Part shown: positions 38,537-50,772 of the stretch, piece after piece
Layout: each line of letters begins with the position of its first letter
How positions within the stretch are numbered: the stretch's first letter is position 1
From: Vanessa cardui
Lineage: Eukaryota > Arthropoda > Insecta > Lepidoptera > Nymphalidae
DNA length: 64,000 nt
Direction: 5' to 3'
Assembly: GCF_905220365.1 (NCBI RefSeq)
Contig: NC_061126.1
Coordinates: forward strand, 7,440,001 to 7,504,000
Made by a program: the position numbers and the translations under genes
The notes under the pieces: model-generated
What the model was told of the DNA's origin: nothing
The model's input: the letters and a program-made list of their open reading frames with translations, nothing else
Databases searched by the model: none

Positions 38537-39141
38537 CTTATTTTCATATCCATTATGATGACACCGCAATTTTTGAATTTCTATTAAAAAAAAGTGTGCT
38601 GAAATGTGCCCAGTATGTGCTATGATGTGCCACTTGAAAAAAAAAATGTCAGCACATGTCGAGCACATTGCGGCACAGTTTTAATAAGTTCGATAAGCGG
38701 AGCCTACCGGACATAAAAAGGATCTCCTCATAAAAATTCTATTTTTTGAGTAATTTGTTTTTTTTTTTCAAGTGGCACATCTTACCACGTACTGAATACA
38801 TTTTAACACATCTATTCTTTTTTTTTTTTTTTTAAAATGATATTCTCGAAAAAATTTTTTGTTTCACTTTAAAAATTGTATTTTTTTTGTTTATTTATTA
38901 CATCTGCACATGACGACACATGTCGAGCACATTTAGGCACAATTTTAATAAATTCGATCAAATAAAGTAGCGGTGCTAACAGGACTTGAAAAAAAGGACC
39001 TCCTCATAAAAATTATATTTTTTGAGTAGATCATTTTTTCAAGCGGTACATCCTAGCACACACTGGGCACATTTCAGCACACTGTTTTTTGAATAGAAAT
39101 TCAAAAATTGCGGTGTCATCATAATGGACATCTTATTTTCA
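38537..39141. mobile_element. Mutator-like foldback element with long terminal inverted repeats and 10-bp duplication
   Basis: The element is 38547-39131 (585 bp), flanked on both sides by CTTATTTTCA (38537-38546 and 39132-39141). The termini are long inverted repeats of about 95 bp: CCATTATGATGACACCGCAA and TTTTTGAATTTCTATT on the left, with their complements on the right, continuing through GTGTGCTGAAATGTGCCCAG with few mismatches. Inside, a unit of about 105 bp (CACATGTCGAGCACATT ... CCTCATAAAAATTCTATTTT) occurs twice in direct orientation, near 38,656 and 38,919. Long inverted repeats with a 9-10 bp duplication suggest Mutator-like MITEs. No transposase. Confidence 0.8.
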
Positions 39142-42100
39142 AACTTCAAGCATACATATATTAACACTTGATGTCGATATATTGACATTGAAAACATTTG
39201 ATGGAATTGAAATATTTTTGAAGAATAATTATATCAGCTTACAAAGAGCTCTCATATGTACAAACTAATTCATAATTGCCTTAATTCACAATGTAAAATA
39301 TTAACATTTATATTAAAATATCTCATTCTTGAATTACATTTGTATTATTTGTCGTCCATTTTGTTTCGTTTACTGTTTGCTATTTTATTCGTAAAATGTT
39401 GTAACCAAAGTTATAAATTGCAACAGCATTAGGTACCAAATGTTCCACTTTAGTTATTAGAGTAATTTGTAGAAACACGCGGGGCGCCTGCATGAATCCC
39501 GCTAATTAAAATACTAGGAGTTATGTTGATTTCGTGGCGATAAATGTCAAGTTGGTTACTCTAAGATGGCTTTGTTTTACCAACATTGCGTTCATTCGTT
39601 GCATCATTTTATCTATTTTGTTAATGACCTGTCCTAAATCTCCATCATGTATAAGTAAATTGACAGCCCGTTAATGTTCTAAGACTTAGAATCTAAGTAA
39701 AAGCCTGTTTTCTAAAGGAACAGTTTTGGAGCTTGTACCGCTACGGTGCTGGACTTCCGGTTGGGGTATCATGCATTTTATTTTATATTATTTATTTATA
39801 TAAAATACTTTATTGCAAAACACGTGGAAATATATGGGGAATACAAAATTAATTTATTTTCTTATGGTTTTTTTCTTTGAGTCCGATAATTATATGAATC
39901 AAAAATATATAAATAAAAATCGATTTAAACATGCGACAACATAGACTGTAGGTACAATCCACTAGTCAAATTCAGCTACATACATTCTTGTATTACATAT
40001 AAATAAGAATAATGTTGATAATTGATATACTTTTTGTTATGAAATTATAAATTTTATTTTACTACTTTATTCATTAGTTTGGTCGGTTCATGACATTGAT
40101 CTCATATGATAATTACATTATGATATATTTTCCTTCATCTTATGATTTAATTTCAGTGCTGCTTATTTATATATACTGAAATATTTTCTAATAAAATAAG
40201 CATATGATAATATTTAAGAGATTCTGAGAGATTTATTTAAGATGGATGAAGGAACCCTTGAATCCAAAGCAGGTAGAAATTATTTCCGTGAGACTAAATC
40301 AATCACAGTTAGATGCGTCTTGAAGCCTCATTGAAATGCAAGGGATCCATTTATTACTTCGCATTCAATTTAGGGACCCTCTGTTTTCTTTCAATGAATT
40401 GCTAATGAAAAGGCCTATTACGCTTTCTATTATTGCGTATGAGGATCTGTATATATACGATAATATCACCATTATTTTAACTTTACACACACATTTGACA
40501 TCATTAGCATGATTACGTCATTATGATACAAAAATATAATTAAACATGTGTGTCAAACTTGTCAAACTTTGTTCGATGTATATTTATAATATCGATCAGT
40601 TTAAAAGTTTATGTATTGGAACCCCCTTTTAGCAATGTCTAACAAATTACATACGTAAGTTGTAATAAGTAAGTAAATACGAATTTCTTCTGGATGAAAA
40701 AAAAATCCGTTTTATATGTGCCGACATAAGCGCTCAAATTTTGTCAAAATTAAGTTATCCCAATCAAGTATATTGGAATCGATTCACATATTATTTGAGA
40801 GTGAAATAGAATACTTACCTGTTATAACATTATTAAGATTTTAGTTGGCGGTGGACAATATCGTCATCGTTCACAAAGGCATGGAGTATGTCGCGCTCTA
40901 CTCGTCAAAATAATGTTAGAATATAAATTCTGCTCACAATTAAAACCGTTCCTATTTCTGTTTGCAACTCTCTTTGAAATTGTCTTCATTGTTAATTAGA
41001 TACGTTTCATATATGGCATATAAACTCCATTGGAACGAGAGAAGGATCCCAGAACGAAGTTTTAAACATACCGTGTTGGGCTTACAACTTCTGTCACTAT
41101 CAAGCGAAATAAATTTCACATTTGCTTTCAGGATTTGTAGTAATATGCGGAAGGGTCGTTGCTTATTTATTTGGAAGGCTTAAACGTGGATAGCCTGAAT
41201 ACTAAAGCGTGTATGGCGGTCGTGCCTACTTAAACTTTGATAAACCAACATTTTATTGAAAGCTTTTCCAATTTATTCAACAATTTGTGTGTTTTACCGA
41301 ACGTTATATTAGGAGTTTTTAACGTTAACTGTTATTGTTCGGTATACAGCTACCGTTACGGGCATTGTTCACAGTTTTCAACGGCTAAAGTAATATCATT
41401 TATAATAACTTTAACATTTAAACGAATAAAGAAATTTATGAAAAACTAACTGGGTCTATATTCGTAATATAACCGTAAATATATTTATTATGCTGTTAAG
41501 CAACATTTGTGAATTAATATTTCAACGACAAGTTGCAGAATTATTGATGATAATAATTAGTACCATGATAAGTTACATAGCACTAAAAGCACTCAGAATA
41601 TAAATTGGTTGAATTAGTGATTCGACATGTTACACAAGACGTTGATAATAATTAATATTTTGTCTTAAGATGTTTGCCAAAAGTCCCAGGGATCCGTAGC
41701 TCGTTCTCACAAATCGAGACTCGATCCGAACGTCGTTTACGGTTAACTGTCATTACGAGACAGGGAAAAGCTATAAATTCTTTCTACGACTCGTACAACA
41801 AAGAAATGTTTCTGTAAACTTATCACTATAAATCTCAAATTGTCATTGTGACGTGTTATTTACGGTATTTAATCAAAATATAGTACTGGACAGATAGCAT
41901 TTAATATTTCTACTTAAAATTGGTACTAGCTGGACCTTTTAAACTCTATTTTGTTTATCGATAGAAAGATAGATTTGAGTTTAAGCGGAGTTCCTGTTTT
42001 ATTTTTTAATTCGTGTCTTATTCTATTTCATTGATATAACAAATAATAAAAAAACATAGTTCACTGACCTGAAGTGTGGTTTTTCATTCGATTCATCGCT

Positions 42101-43742
42101 ATTTCTAGTCATATAGTAATACCACGCTACACTTGTCACGAGTCTTTGCAATTATCTCGTATCCAGAATAATATATGTTGTAATTCGTGCGTCCGCATTA
42201 AATGCCTGTTTCGTGATAATCTTTTTCCTGTCTGCTTTTCTGTCACAGAAGCTACGAGTACTTTCGAACTTCATATATACTCATATATGAATGAAGGCGG
42301 TTTGTTAAAATGATATAAATGAAATTAAGTTGTCGGAAGTTTATCAAAATTAAAGTTCGAAAATACACACATATTTCTTTTGAATAAAGTCAACTGATTT
42401 TTTTTCATTACAGATAACATTTACATTTAGATTTCATCACAATTGTCCCGAGATTATTTTCAGAGGTTTTCGTTATTATCACTCCTTTGGATTTTTTTAT
42501 ATAGGTATATATTTTTCGGATAGGCATATGATTCCACTCCACCTTTTTTTATTTATTTCCACGAGTGCTTCGGTGGCAGGGGTTAGAAGAGGTGAACCGT
42601 AACTGATGTTTCCGAGTTCATACCGGGCTAGCGCCATTGATTTTCTTTTATAATTAATCTTAAGTTTGGCGATGAATGAAAGCATTGGAACGGATTTGAA
42701 ACGTGTGACCACGAACCACCACCATTGGGGTATCTTAAATCCTAACAAGGGAAAAAGAGTTTTACTAGCAGTAAGATATTCACAGTCTGTAAATTTTCTT
42801 TAAATGAAATAAATTGAATTGTTCATGATTATGTCATATGTACATATAAGAATACGTAATATGATGTAATAAAAAACGTAAAGTTAGTAAAAAAGCTTTT
42901 AATTTCTAAATGAATCGTGTTTTCAGTCAGATGTTGGAATAAGATAATATATCAGATTACAATGAATAACAAATGATCAGTTCTGTTGGCTCAGATAGCA
43001 TGACATTGCTAATGCATTTGTTTTTAATAGCATTTACTTTGGCGATAAATTTTATTTTCAACGTTTTATTATAACAAACGTATAAAGACTTTGTTTTGCT
43101 TATAATCTACATGATGATCTTATAAAATTGTAACAGTAATCCACATTTAAAAAACAAAACTTAATAAAAATAGAAAGTTAATACCTTGTTTTAAATTCGT
43201 AAAACAAATGTTACGAAATATAAACACGCACAGAAAATAGAAATCACGTCGATGATGTGCCTTGTGAGTGAATGAGTGTGTAAAATCGGTCACTTGCTCA
43301 CTGAACACAAATCCTACTGAAAAGAATGACGTCGAGTCGCAGTTATTGTTTGGACAGAAGTCGTGAAGGCGCCAGAGACCGTTTCTTTACCGCTTTCATT
43401 AAAGATACATTACTCCTTTTATTCTTGTTTAGTTTGCAAATTCTCCCAGAGTTCTTTGTCTCATTTAGCATTTATTTACGGCGTATTCAATTTAAATACC
43501 GTTCCTTTTACATTTTATCGCTCGAGAAATTGCCTGTCTTGGACCTCGACTCTGTCCTATTTAAATTTGTCAATTTTGCTTTTATTGCTCTTTCCGAGAT
43601 GTTGTTCAGTTTTCAGGCTCTAAAATGCTTATAAGTAGCAAAGTAATAAAATTTATTACAATATACATTTGATTTTTTTTAATTCAGTTAATATTTTTTT
43701 AATACATCGGTTTATAAAAATGAGTCAGCATCGATTTAAATC
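39142..43742. other. AT-rich stretch, no gene supported
   Basis: Several short open frames occur (for example 40962-41183, 42074-42313, 43326-43634, all +), but overlapping frames compete and no domains or splice structure can be seen. Confidence 0.35.
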
Positions 43743-44068
43743 ACTTTACAATTATAGAGCTAAGATGGCCCAGTGGCTAGAACGCGTGCATCTTAACCGA
43801 TGATTTCGGGCTCAAACCCAGGCAAGCACCACTGTATATATGTGCTTAATTTGTGTTTATAATTCATCTCGTGCTTGGCGGCGAAGGAAAACCTCGTGAG
43901 GAAACCTGCATGTGTCTAATTTCATTGAAATTTTGCCACATGTGTATTCCACCAACCCGCATTGGAACAGCGTTGTGGAATATGTTCCAAACCCTCTCCT
44001 TAAAGGAAGAGGAGGCCTTATCTCAGCAGTGGGAAATGTACAGGCTGTTACTTTACTTTACAATTATA
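43743..44068 (+). repeat. Full-length tRNA-derived SINE with perfect 14-bp target-site duplication
   Basis: The element is 43757-44054 (298 bp), starting GAGCTAAGATGGCCCAGTGG (A box) with the B box in GGGCTCAAACCC about 45 bp on. The tRNA-unrelated body has AATTCATCTCGTGCTTGG, GAGGAAACCTGCATGTGTC and CTCCTTAAAGGAAGAGGAGG and ends in CAGGCTGTTACTTT. The duplication ACTTTACAATTATA is identical at 43743-43756 and 44055-44068. It is the best-preserved SINE in the window and the youngest of its family here. It must depend on a LINE for reverse transcription. Confidence 0.93.
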
Positions 44069-47000
44069 TCTTTAAATCAGTTCTCACATAATTCCATACT
44101 TAACAGAAATATATAAGACATAGTCTTACATAGAGCAATAATCACTAAAAGAGATCCCGTCGTTCGTACGATTATGACGTTAACGAGACGTAATTAAAAG
44201 TTAAATTTTCTATTAAAGCAAAGTGCGGTGGGAATGTGAACAGTGCCAAGTGTCGGATTTCGGACGTGCCCCGAGTCCGCAATGCACTGCCTCTGTGACT
44301 GTGGGCCGTGCCTCGTTTTCACCCAAGCTACGGATTTATCTACTTTTTGCGCTTTTTAGAGGTAAATTTATTTAGTGACATTTTTTATTAAAAGCCTAGA
44401 AGCCTTCTGAATTATAAATTAAAATTTATTTTGTAACAAAATAAATCAAAGAAAACTTACATTGATTTTAATCTAATAAACATAGAATATACAATCTGTA
44501 ATTGTGGTATATTGTACTTGAAGAATATATACAGGGACTAATTAAGCTTAAATTATTAGAGTCAGTATTTTAATAGTTGAATTAAATAAAAAAAAATAAC
44601 CGTGTTATATATTACATCCTTTTTTAACGAAAAATGTTAATAAATAGAATAAGCTGTTTCAAGGATTCACTTAAGTAATTTAAATAACAACCCAGTTAAT
44701 TGTAGTTTAATAATAGTAGTGAATTAATTCTAATTTTAAAATAAATCTATTATTATATTAATTGGTTTAATTACCATGTAATCACTTATTTTATAATTTC
44801 AATTGTATTCCTTGGAAAGTCGAAATCATTTGCGTCTTAAGAGATAAAAGCGAGGTTCGTGAAGGGCTAATTAAAAGCCAGGTGAGCACGTGACACTCTT
44901 CTCGTGTGAGCGACCTGCCTTAGGGCTGCCTATATTCGTTACCATTTCCTTTCAATTAAAATTATCAGTCAATTTTTTTTAATAAAGAATTCAATCGGCT
45001 TCATTAAATTACTATTCATTTTTGTTTGATCAATGCAAAGCTGAGTTAAAAAAAATGGATGATAATTATTACTTGCAATATACATAGAATATAATCTTAC
45101 GTTCCGGCCTTGTTTTCGAGGGCATAACTGAAATTCTTATGTACTTCAATTATTACTAAAATTTAACTTTGTCAATTGAAATCCATCATAAATGTGTTTG
45201 ATATAAGGTTGAATTTTAATAATTGGATAATTATTTAAGTCGACATTAACTGATTAATAAAATAGAATATTTGTAACACAATGAATACCAGCGGAGTTTT
45301 TTTATGTCACCCGTAACAAATTTTTGTTTAGGAACAAAAAGTTATGACATTTAAATTAAAGTTATTACGGGACGAACCGTCGACAGACAAAATTATATAT
45401 TGAGTTTAATACACGTGACAATCGTTTTTAGCAAATTATTGAGATTCAAAGACCACCAAGATACTATTGAAGCTACCACTGGCAAATTAAAAGATTTGTT
45501 GTACACTTTTCTACACAGATGTACGCTACTCTATAAATTGTGTATTTCTTTTAATTATTTTATTCGTTGAATCGTTTGATTTGAATTATTTATGAATACG
45601 CATAATAAAATTAAAAAAGTTAATTATTATTTGATGTGTAGCTTTGATTAGTTGCAAATAATTTCTTTTTAATATAAGTAGGTAGGTTTATTTAATAAAA
45701 AGAATTAAAGATTAAAAAATTGAATTGTTATTAATGGCTACCAAGGTAAGCTTATGAAAATCTTTGCTTTACACAAAAATATTATTATATTTTATGTAAT
45801 TGTGTAGTATTAACATATTATTTATGATATGTTATTAATGAATAAATAGTGATTATTTAAATTTTAACTTCATTTATTCAACCATTTGAATATTATCGGA
45901 GATCCTCATTAGCAAAGATCTCATTCGGGAGGCCAGTTGGTCTCTGGCGAGTAATGTCACGAACGCACCATGCGACCGGTTCCGAACAAAATAAATATAT
46001 TTTGCTGATTTCAGTCGAAATTTGCAAGTCTGCCAAGAATATTCGTACCAAATCGTTTTCCTATAATTGGAGTACATGTGAATTTTGTATTCAGTAGCGC
46101 ATCCACGGCGGATGGAATTTCGCCATTTCGCGGGAACCTCGTCCTCCATCATGCGTACTTATTGAAGTAATTTGTGTAATTCCGTCTCCATATGGGCATA
46201 TTTCGGGATTCATTGTACTGTCAATTATTGCTGTAAGAAAAGACGGTTCCGCTTAATAAGATTATGTATATACCTACATGTATGTTAAAAAGTAACTTTA
46301 AAATTAAATAAACATTATCTTCTTTGGAACTATAGGGATGTTTGGGAACTCGGCGTTCATAAAATTTAGAAGAGGCGTTCACTTTTCCGTGACTTCATAA
46401 ATTATTAAGCCGACCCTCAAGAGAATTTGTCAGTCGCCGTCTTTTATAGACAGGTCCGCCTATAAAACAAATTGATCCACTGTGGCCGGTCAGGCTTTAT
46501 CAGTATTTTATTAAGGAAAATGTTAAAGACGCTTAAACTTAAAATATAATTAAACATTTTGTAAAAAAAAATATCTATTAAAATTGAACGCAATAGGTAT
46601 GTGTACGAGTTACCTACAAGGCCGTCCATATTTACAAACACAAACACGCATTTAAGTCCTAATAGAAGCAATCATAAAAACCAAATGATCATGTCAACTA
46701 AAAAAATAAAACAACCTTTCTCTTAGTTTTGTGATAAGGTAAATTAGTTGAGTCCTATATTTATGTAAAATAATATCATTTACATTTCTTCTAGGTTTTA
46801 GATCTATTTCAATAAACATTTTATTTATTCATTTATTTAACCGTTCTCAAAGTTTCAATAAAGCTGTGTCAAAATTTTTGTCAGTGAGCTTAAATTTTAA
46901 TTAAAGTGCTCGCTTGACTAGATATTAACTATTTGTGAAATTTATAATTCTAACGAAAAGGTACCGCGTTCGTATTGTAGTAAAAGGAAAACTGGTCGCA

Positions 47001-47339
47001 GATGAGTACTCAGAAACAAAGATACCCTAAAAAGATTAAAATATTACCTCGCGCAAATACTCTGGAGATAACATGAGAAAAAACGTAGCTTCATGAGACG
47101 CGGGGCTAATTAGGTAATGTTGAGTGCGTTATACCTACAGCGAGTATTGCACTGCTAGCTGGCATTATCCAATTATAACTTCATATTATAATAGTACAGG
47201 CTGAAGTTAGCTTAGTTGCAGAAATCAATTTATTACTCATATATATATTTATACACATAATATATCTCCAATATTCGTACATTTTAAAGAATTGAAAATA
47301 AAAAGTTCGTATACGTCTCGTGGATAGGATTTTTTTTCT
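44069..47339. other. AT-rich stretch with GC-richer islands
   Basis: Islands at about 44,220-44,345 (GGACGTGCCCCGAGTCCGCA), 44,870-44,940 (contains the E-box CACGTG) and 45,890-46,150. The last overlaps a 92-codon minus-strand frame (46152-45874) without recognised domains. Function unknown. Confidence 0.35.
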
Positions 47340-47460
47340 TAAGCTGGTTCGTGTTTATAATCTCGTGGTTGGCAATGAAGGCTACACGTGTCGAGTGACA
47401 TTTTGCGTTAGATCAGCGTGCTGGAATAAGCTCCCAATACTCTAATCAACAAGAGACGAA
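47340..47460 (+). repeat. Fragment of the tRNA-SINE body
   Basis: GTGTTTATAATCTCGTGGTT, TGGCAATGAAGG, then AGCGTGCTGGAATAAGCTCC match the order of body blocks in the SINE at 43,757. The tRNA head and 3' tail are not recognisable. Confidence 0.55.
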
Positions 47461-48204
47461 GCGTAAACTCAACACAGTCTCGTACTATACGATAAAATAT
47501 GTCGTTAGTTTACGAAAATATCGCATGCTTTGATAATAACAAATCAAATAATATTAATCGCTTCATTAAAAAAAAACTGAACACGTACATTGCACCAGAA
47601 TTGTTTAACAAGACAGTCACTTAAACAGATTAATGAGAACAAACTGAAACAGTACCCCGTAGGCGTTGACAGGAGGTACATTACATCGTATTAATAGCTG
47701 CAATTTCGCATCGCGTACGTTTTGATTTGTGGAACCTATACGCGTTGTCTAGACACTGAGTTTCGTATTATACTAAAGCCAATTACTTCAAATTTATTAT
47801 TAGCATTTGACATTCAGCTTTCACAGTTTCAAATTTATGTTTCCATGATATTGTTTATTTTATGCAAATAACAACAACAAAGGTATCCAATATAAATATA
47901 AATTATTTTCCTGCTCATTCAAGTCCACTTAAACAAAACAAAAGTGTTTTATTTTTTCATGCATTCAAATAATAAAAATATACGAAAAACTATTTGTACG
48001 TATATTAAATTACCTGATGGTACATGGTTAAGCTTAGGCCTTTTAAACATTCATATTACATGTTACATCTGAACTTATCGTAAATCATATTTTAAAATGT
48101 GCCTTTTAAACACATGCGTGTAAAATATAATAAGGTGTTACTAAAGAACATTGTAATATATATTTCATTATCATAATAGTTTATTTACCTACCACCGCAC
48201 TTTT
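47461..48204. other. AT-rich stretch, nothing assigned
   Basis: No coding frame, RNA gene or mobile-element end was recognised in this interval. Confidence 0.3.
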
Positions 48205-48352
48205 AGGCGTGAGAACTAAGATGTTATGTCCCTGGTGTCGGTAATTACACGGGCAGACCCACCCCTCATTCCGTAACACAGCGATACAAATTATTGCCGT
48301 TTGACGCTAGAATAATTGATGAGTGGGTTGGTGCATACCTAGACGAGCTTAA
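48205..48352 (-). repeat. Copy of the GCAAGCCCGTCTGGG repeat family, minus strand
   Basis: Plus-strand GAGAACTAAGATGTTATGTC then CCTGGTGTCGGTAATTACAC, AACACAGCGATACAAATTAT, TTGATGAGTGGGTTGG and CCTAGACGAGCTT are the reverse complements of the blocks at 60,968-61,262, in reverse order. Confidence 0.75.
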
Positions 48353-49499
48353 ATAAATTCCTACCACGTAATATTCTACACAAAATATTTAAAGCATGAT
48401 AAGTCGTCTTTCTTTATGCTAACGCATGATATGACCAAAAGCAAGCGACAGATTAAAGAAATATATATTTTGTTTATTATTAATTAGCTGCGTATCTTAA
48501 TTTCGAATAGATGAAAAAACCATTTTATTACACACCCACACAAACATAGACAACACATGCACACACGAATACAAAATCATCATCATAACACGCAAACGGT
48601 TTATATACCTACGTAAAAATATTCAACACTAACAGCAAAGTTTTTGATAATTGACTCTATTGTCAAATCTCTATTAAAAACTTACAATGGGCGGTTTATC
48701 AAAACTAACGTTGACATACTCAGTGGTTATAGACGACACTGATCGACACTGCTGACTGGTTTCATTCTAGATCAGCTCTGATTACACGTACCTTTTGATA
48801 CTATCGATATTAGTCACAGCTATTGAACTAATTGCTTAGCGAACCGTCTAGAGAGTCATAACTCATGTAAACATCTTACAAAAGTATTTAGGCTTTCAAA
48901 ATTGTGGGATATCAGTTCCTTTCAATCAATGTCCTGTTTAATATTGACCTACTTAGATGAGGGTGTGATAGTTTAGTGTAGCTACCTGTTTTGAACAAAT
49001 TCTAATGCGGTCTTAAAAGTCAAATATATAAAATTTTGGCTTATGTTTTTGCTCAAATACATTTCTTAAATTTGATCGATAATGATATAAAATAATAATG
49101 TTAGCCTGAATAAAGGCCAAGCCTTGAAATCTAGTAATTAGTGTGCTGTTCGATTTCCAAGTTGAACATTGTGCACCGCTTAATGGGGTACAACTTATCT
49201 CGCATCGCTTGCAAAACTGATGCAAATGATGATCTGTTGCAAATGCTGTTAGAAAAGGATCTTTTGAAACTACGCCACGAAGTTATATAAAATACAGCTG
49301 TTTTTGCGAATTCGTTAATGCATTATTTATAAACATATACAACAATGTTTAATGCGAGGATCAAGGTACATCAATGAATAGCAAAATAGTAAACGTTAAA
49401 AAATAATACAAATAGAATGATAATAAAATTGATTCCCTGAATTGTACCATCCACTCGTTCGATGTCTCTCGTCTCTTATTATTTTCTAGTATAAATACC
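48353..49499. other. AT-rich stretch, nothing assigned
   Basis: No supported gene, RNA gene or mobile element was seen here. Confidence 0.3.
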
Positions 49500-49740
49500 T
49501 AGTCTCATGTAAATAATGGGTATCCGTTGTTAAGCTGTCGTTTAGGAAGCGCGTGTGCACCTCCTACTGTATTTTCGAAGGCAGGTAATGTACGTGGAAT
49601 GTTATTTGGGGAAGGCTCGGTGACAGCGCCCGGGGCTATCGGGATCACGCTTGGCTGCTCACGTACGAACGTCGCGCCGCCTGCCGCCCGTATGCACACT
49701 ATTTCCTCATGTTTACACTACACTCGGAGAGACAAAATTA
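49500..49740. other. GC-rich island, possible exon on either strand
   Basis: G+C-rich block with open frames on both strands. Minus: a frame ending ...LPKRQLNNGYPLFT at a TGA (49505), Pro-rich before that. Plus: a 39-bp segment GAAGCGCGTG ... CGAAGGCAG (49544-49582) sits between a TTTAG acceptor and a GTAATG donor and would be phase 1 at both ends, compatible with the exon at 19,755. Either may be chance; I assign no product. Confidence 0.3.
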
Positions 49741-50110
49741 ATGGTCTATTTCTGGATAGACAGCGTATTAAAATATATATATACTAATAACGTCATTATT
49801 GTATCAGAGTATGTAAAGGATATATCGATACCATGTAATCTTAGTTCATGTATTGTAAATTATATTTGATTGAATTTTACTTCAAAATGAATTGATATCG
49901 GATTTGTTAGAAACATTAAAAACTTTTAAATAGATGAATCTCAAACAAAGATGTTTGAATAATGAATACTTTAAAAAGATCTTTTGTTTTCTTAAATTCA
50001 TATTTTTAAATATCGTCACTGCGTGCGATTTCCGAAGATTACGTTAAAACAAAATATATTTCCTTTTTAAATTATGTTCAAGTAACAATATATTTATGTG
50101 CATATTATTT

Positions 50111-50395
50111 GTGTTGGCACAGTGGTCAATACGTGTGGATTAATAAAGGCTGCGGGTTCAAATATTTGCAGTTACAACAGTAGTTTCATGCTCTTAATAT
50201 ATTTTTATAATTCATATCTTATTCTGCGGTAAAAGAGATTGTTGTGAAATCATGCAATCGTGTAGAACCTTATTTTTTATGTATATGCATATATCCATTA
50301 TCTTGAAAGCGTGCTGGAATAAGTACCTTACCTTCTCTTTAAGAAAAGGGGAAGCCTTTGCCCTTTAGTGGGTCGTTAACGGGCTATTATTACTA
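50111..50395 (+). repeat. Old tRNA-derived SINE
   Basis: GTTGGCACAGTGGTCAATAC (A box) and CTGCGGGTTCAAATAT (B box) are followed by AATTCATATCTTATTCTGCG and, near the end, GCGTGCTGGAATAAGTACC and TCTTTAAGAAAAGGGGAAGC. Same family as 43,757 but with many substitutions. Confidence 0.7.
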
Positions 50396-50576
50396 GTTCT
50401 GTATTATGTTACTAAAATATATTTAATTGTATCGCGCTTTAATGAAACTATTTCACTTTTTCAATATATTTATATAGGACTTATGTTTTTAATTGTACTT
50501 GTATTGTTGAATAAAATCCCACGATATCATTAAAAGTTCATTGCACCTATTCTACAGATTTGTTACTGTAATACTG

Positions 50577-50772
50577 TTTCAATGACTTAGTGGTTAGATC
50601 GTGTGGAGCTTCATTGATAGTTGCTGGTTCAAAGCCAGGCAAGCATTGCCGAACTTTACGTGTATTTAATTAGTGTTAATAATCCATTTCATGCTCGGCT
50701 CATAATCCACATCAACTCTGCTTCTCTTCAAAGGGAGAGAAGGCTTTACCCAGCGGCGAGACAAATAAATAC
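50577..50772 (+). repeat. tRNA-derived SINE, internally deleted
   Basis: TTTCAATGACTTAGTGGTTA (A box) and GCTGGTTCAAAGCCAGGCAA (B box), then AATCCATTTCATGCTCGGCT and CTTCAAAGGGAGAGAAGGCT and a CAGCGGCGAGAC end. It is about 100 bp shorter than the copy at 43,757 because the middle of the body is missing. It lies only 180 bp after another SINE. Confidence 0.7.

Noticed and set aside
43326..43634. Overlapping plus-strand ORFs rich in hydrophobic residues
   Set aside because: Two frames are open at once over pyrimidine-rich sequence; the apparent membrane segments are a composition effect.
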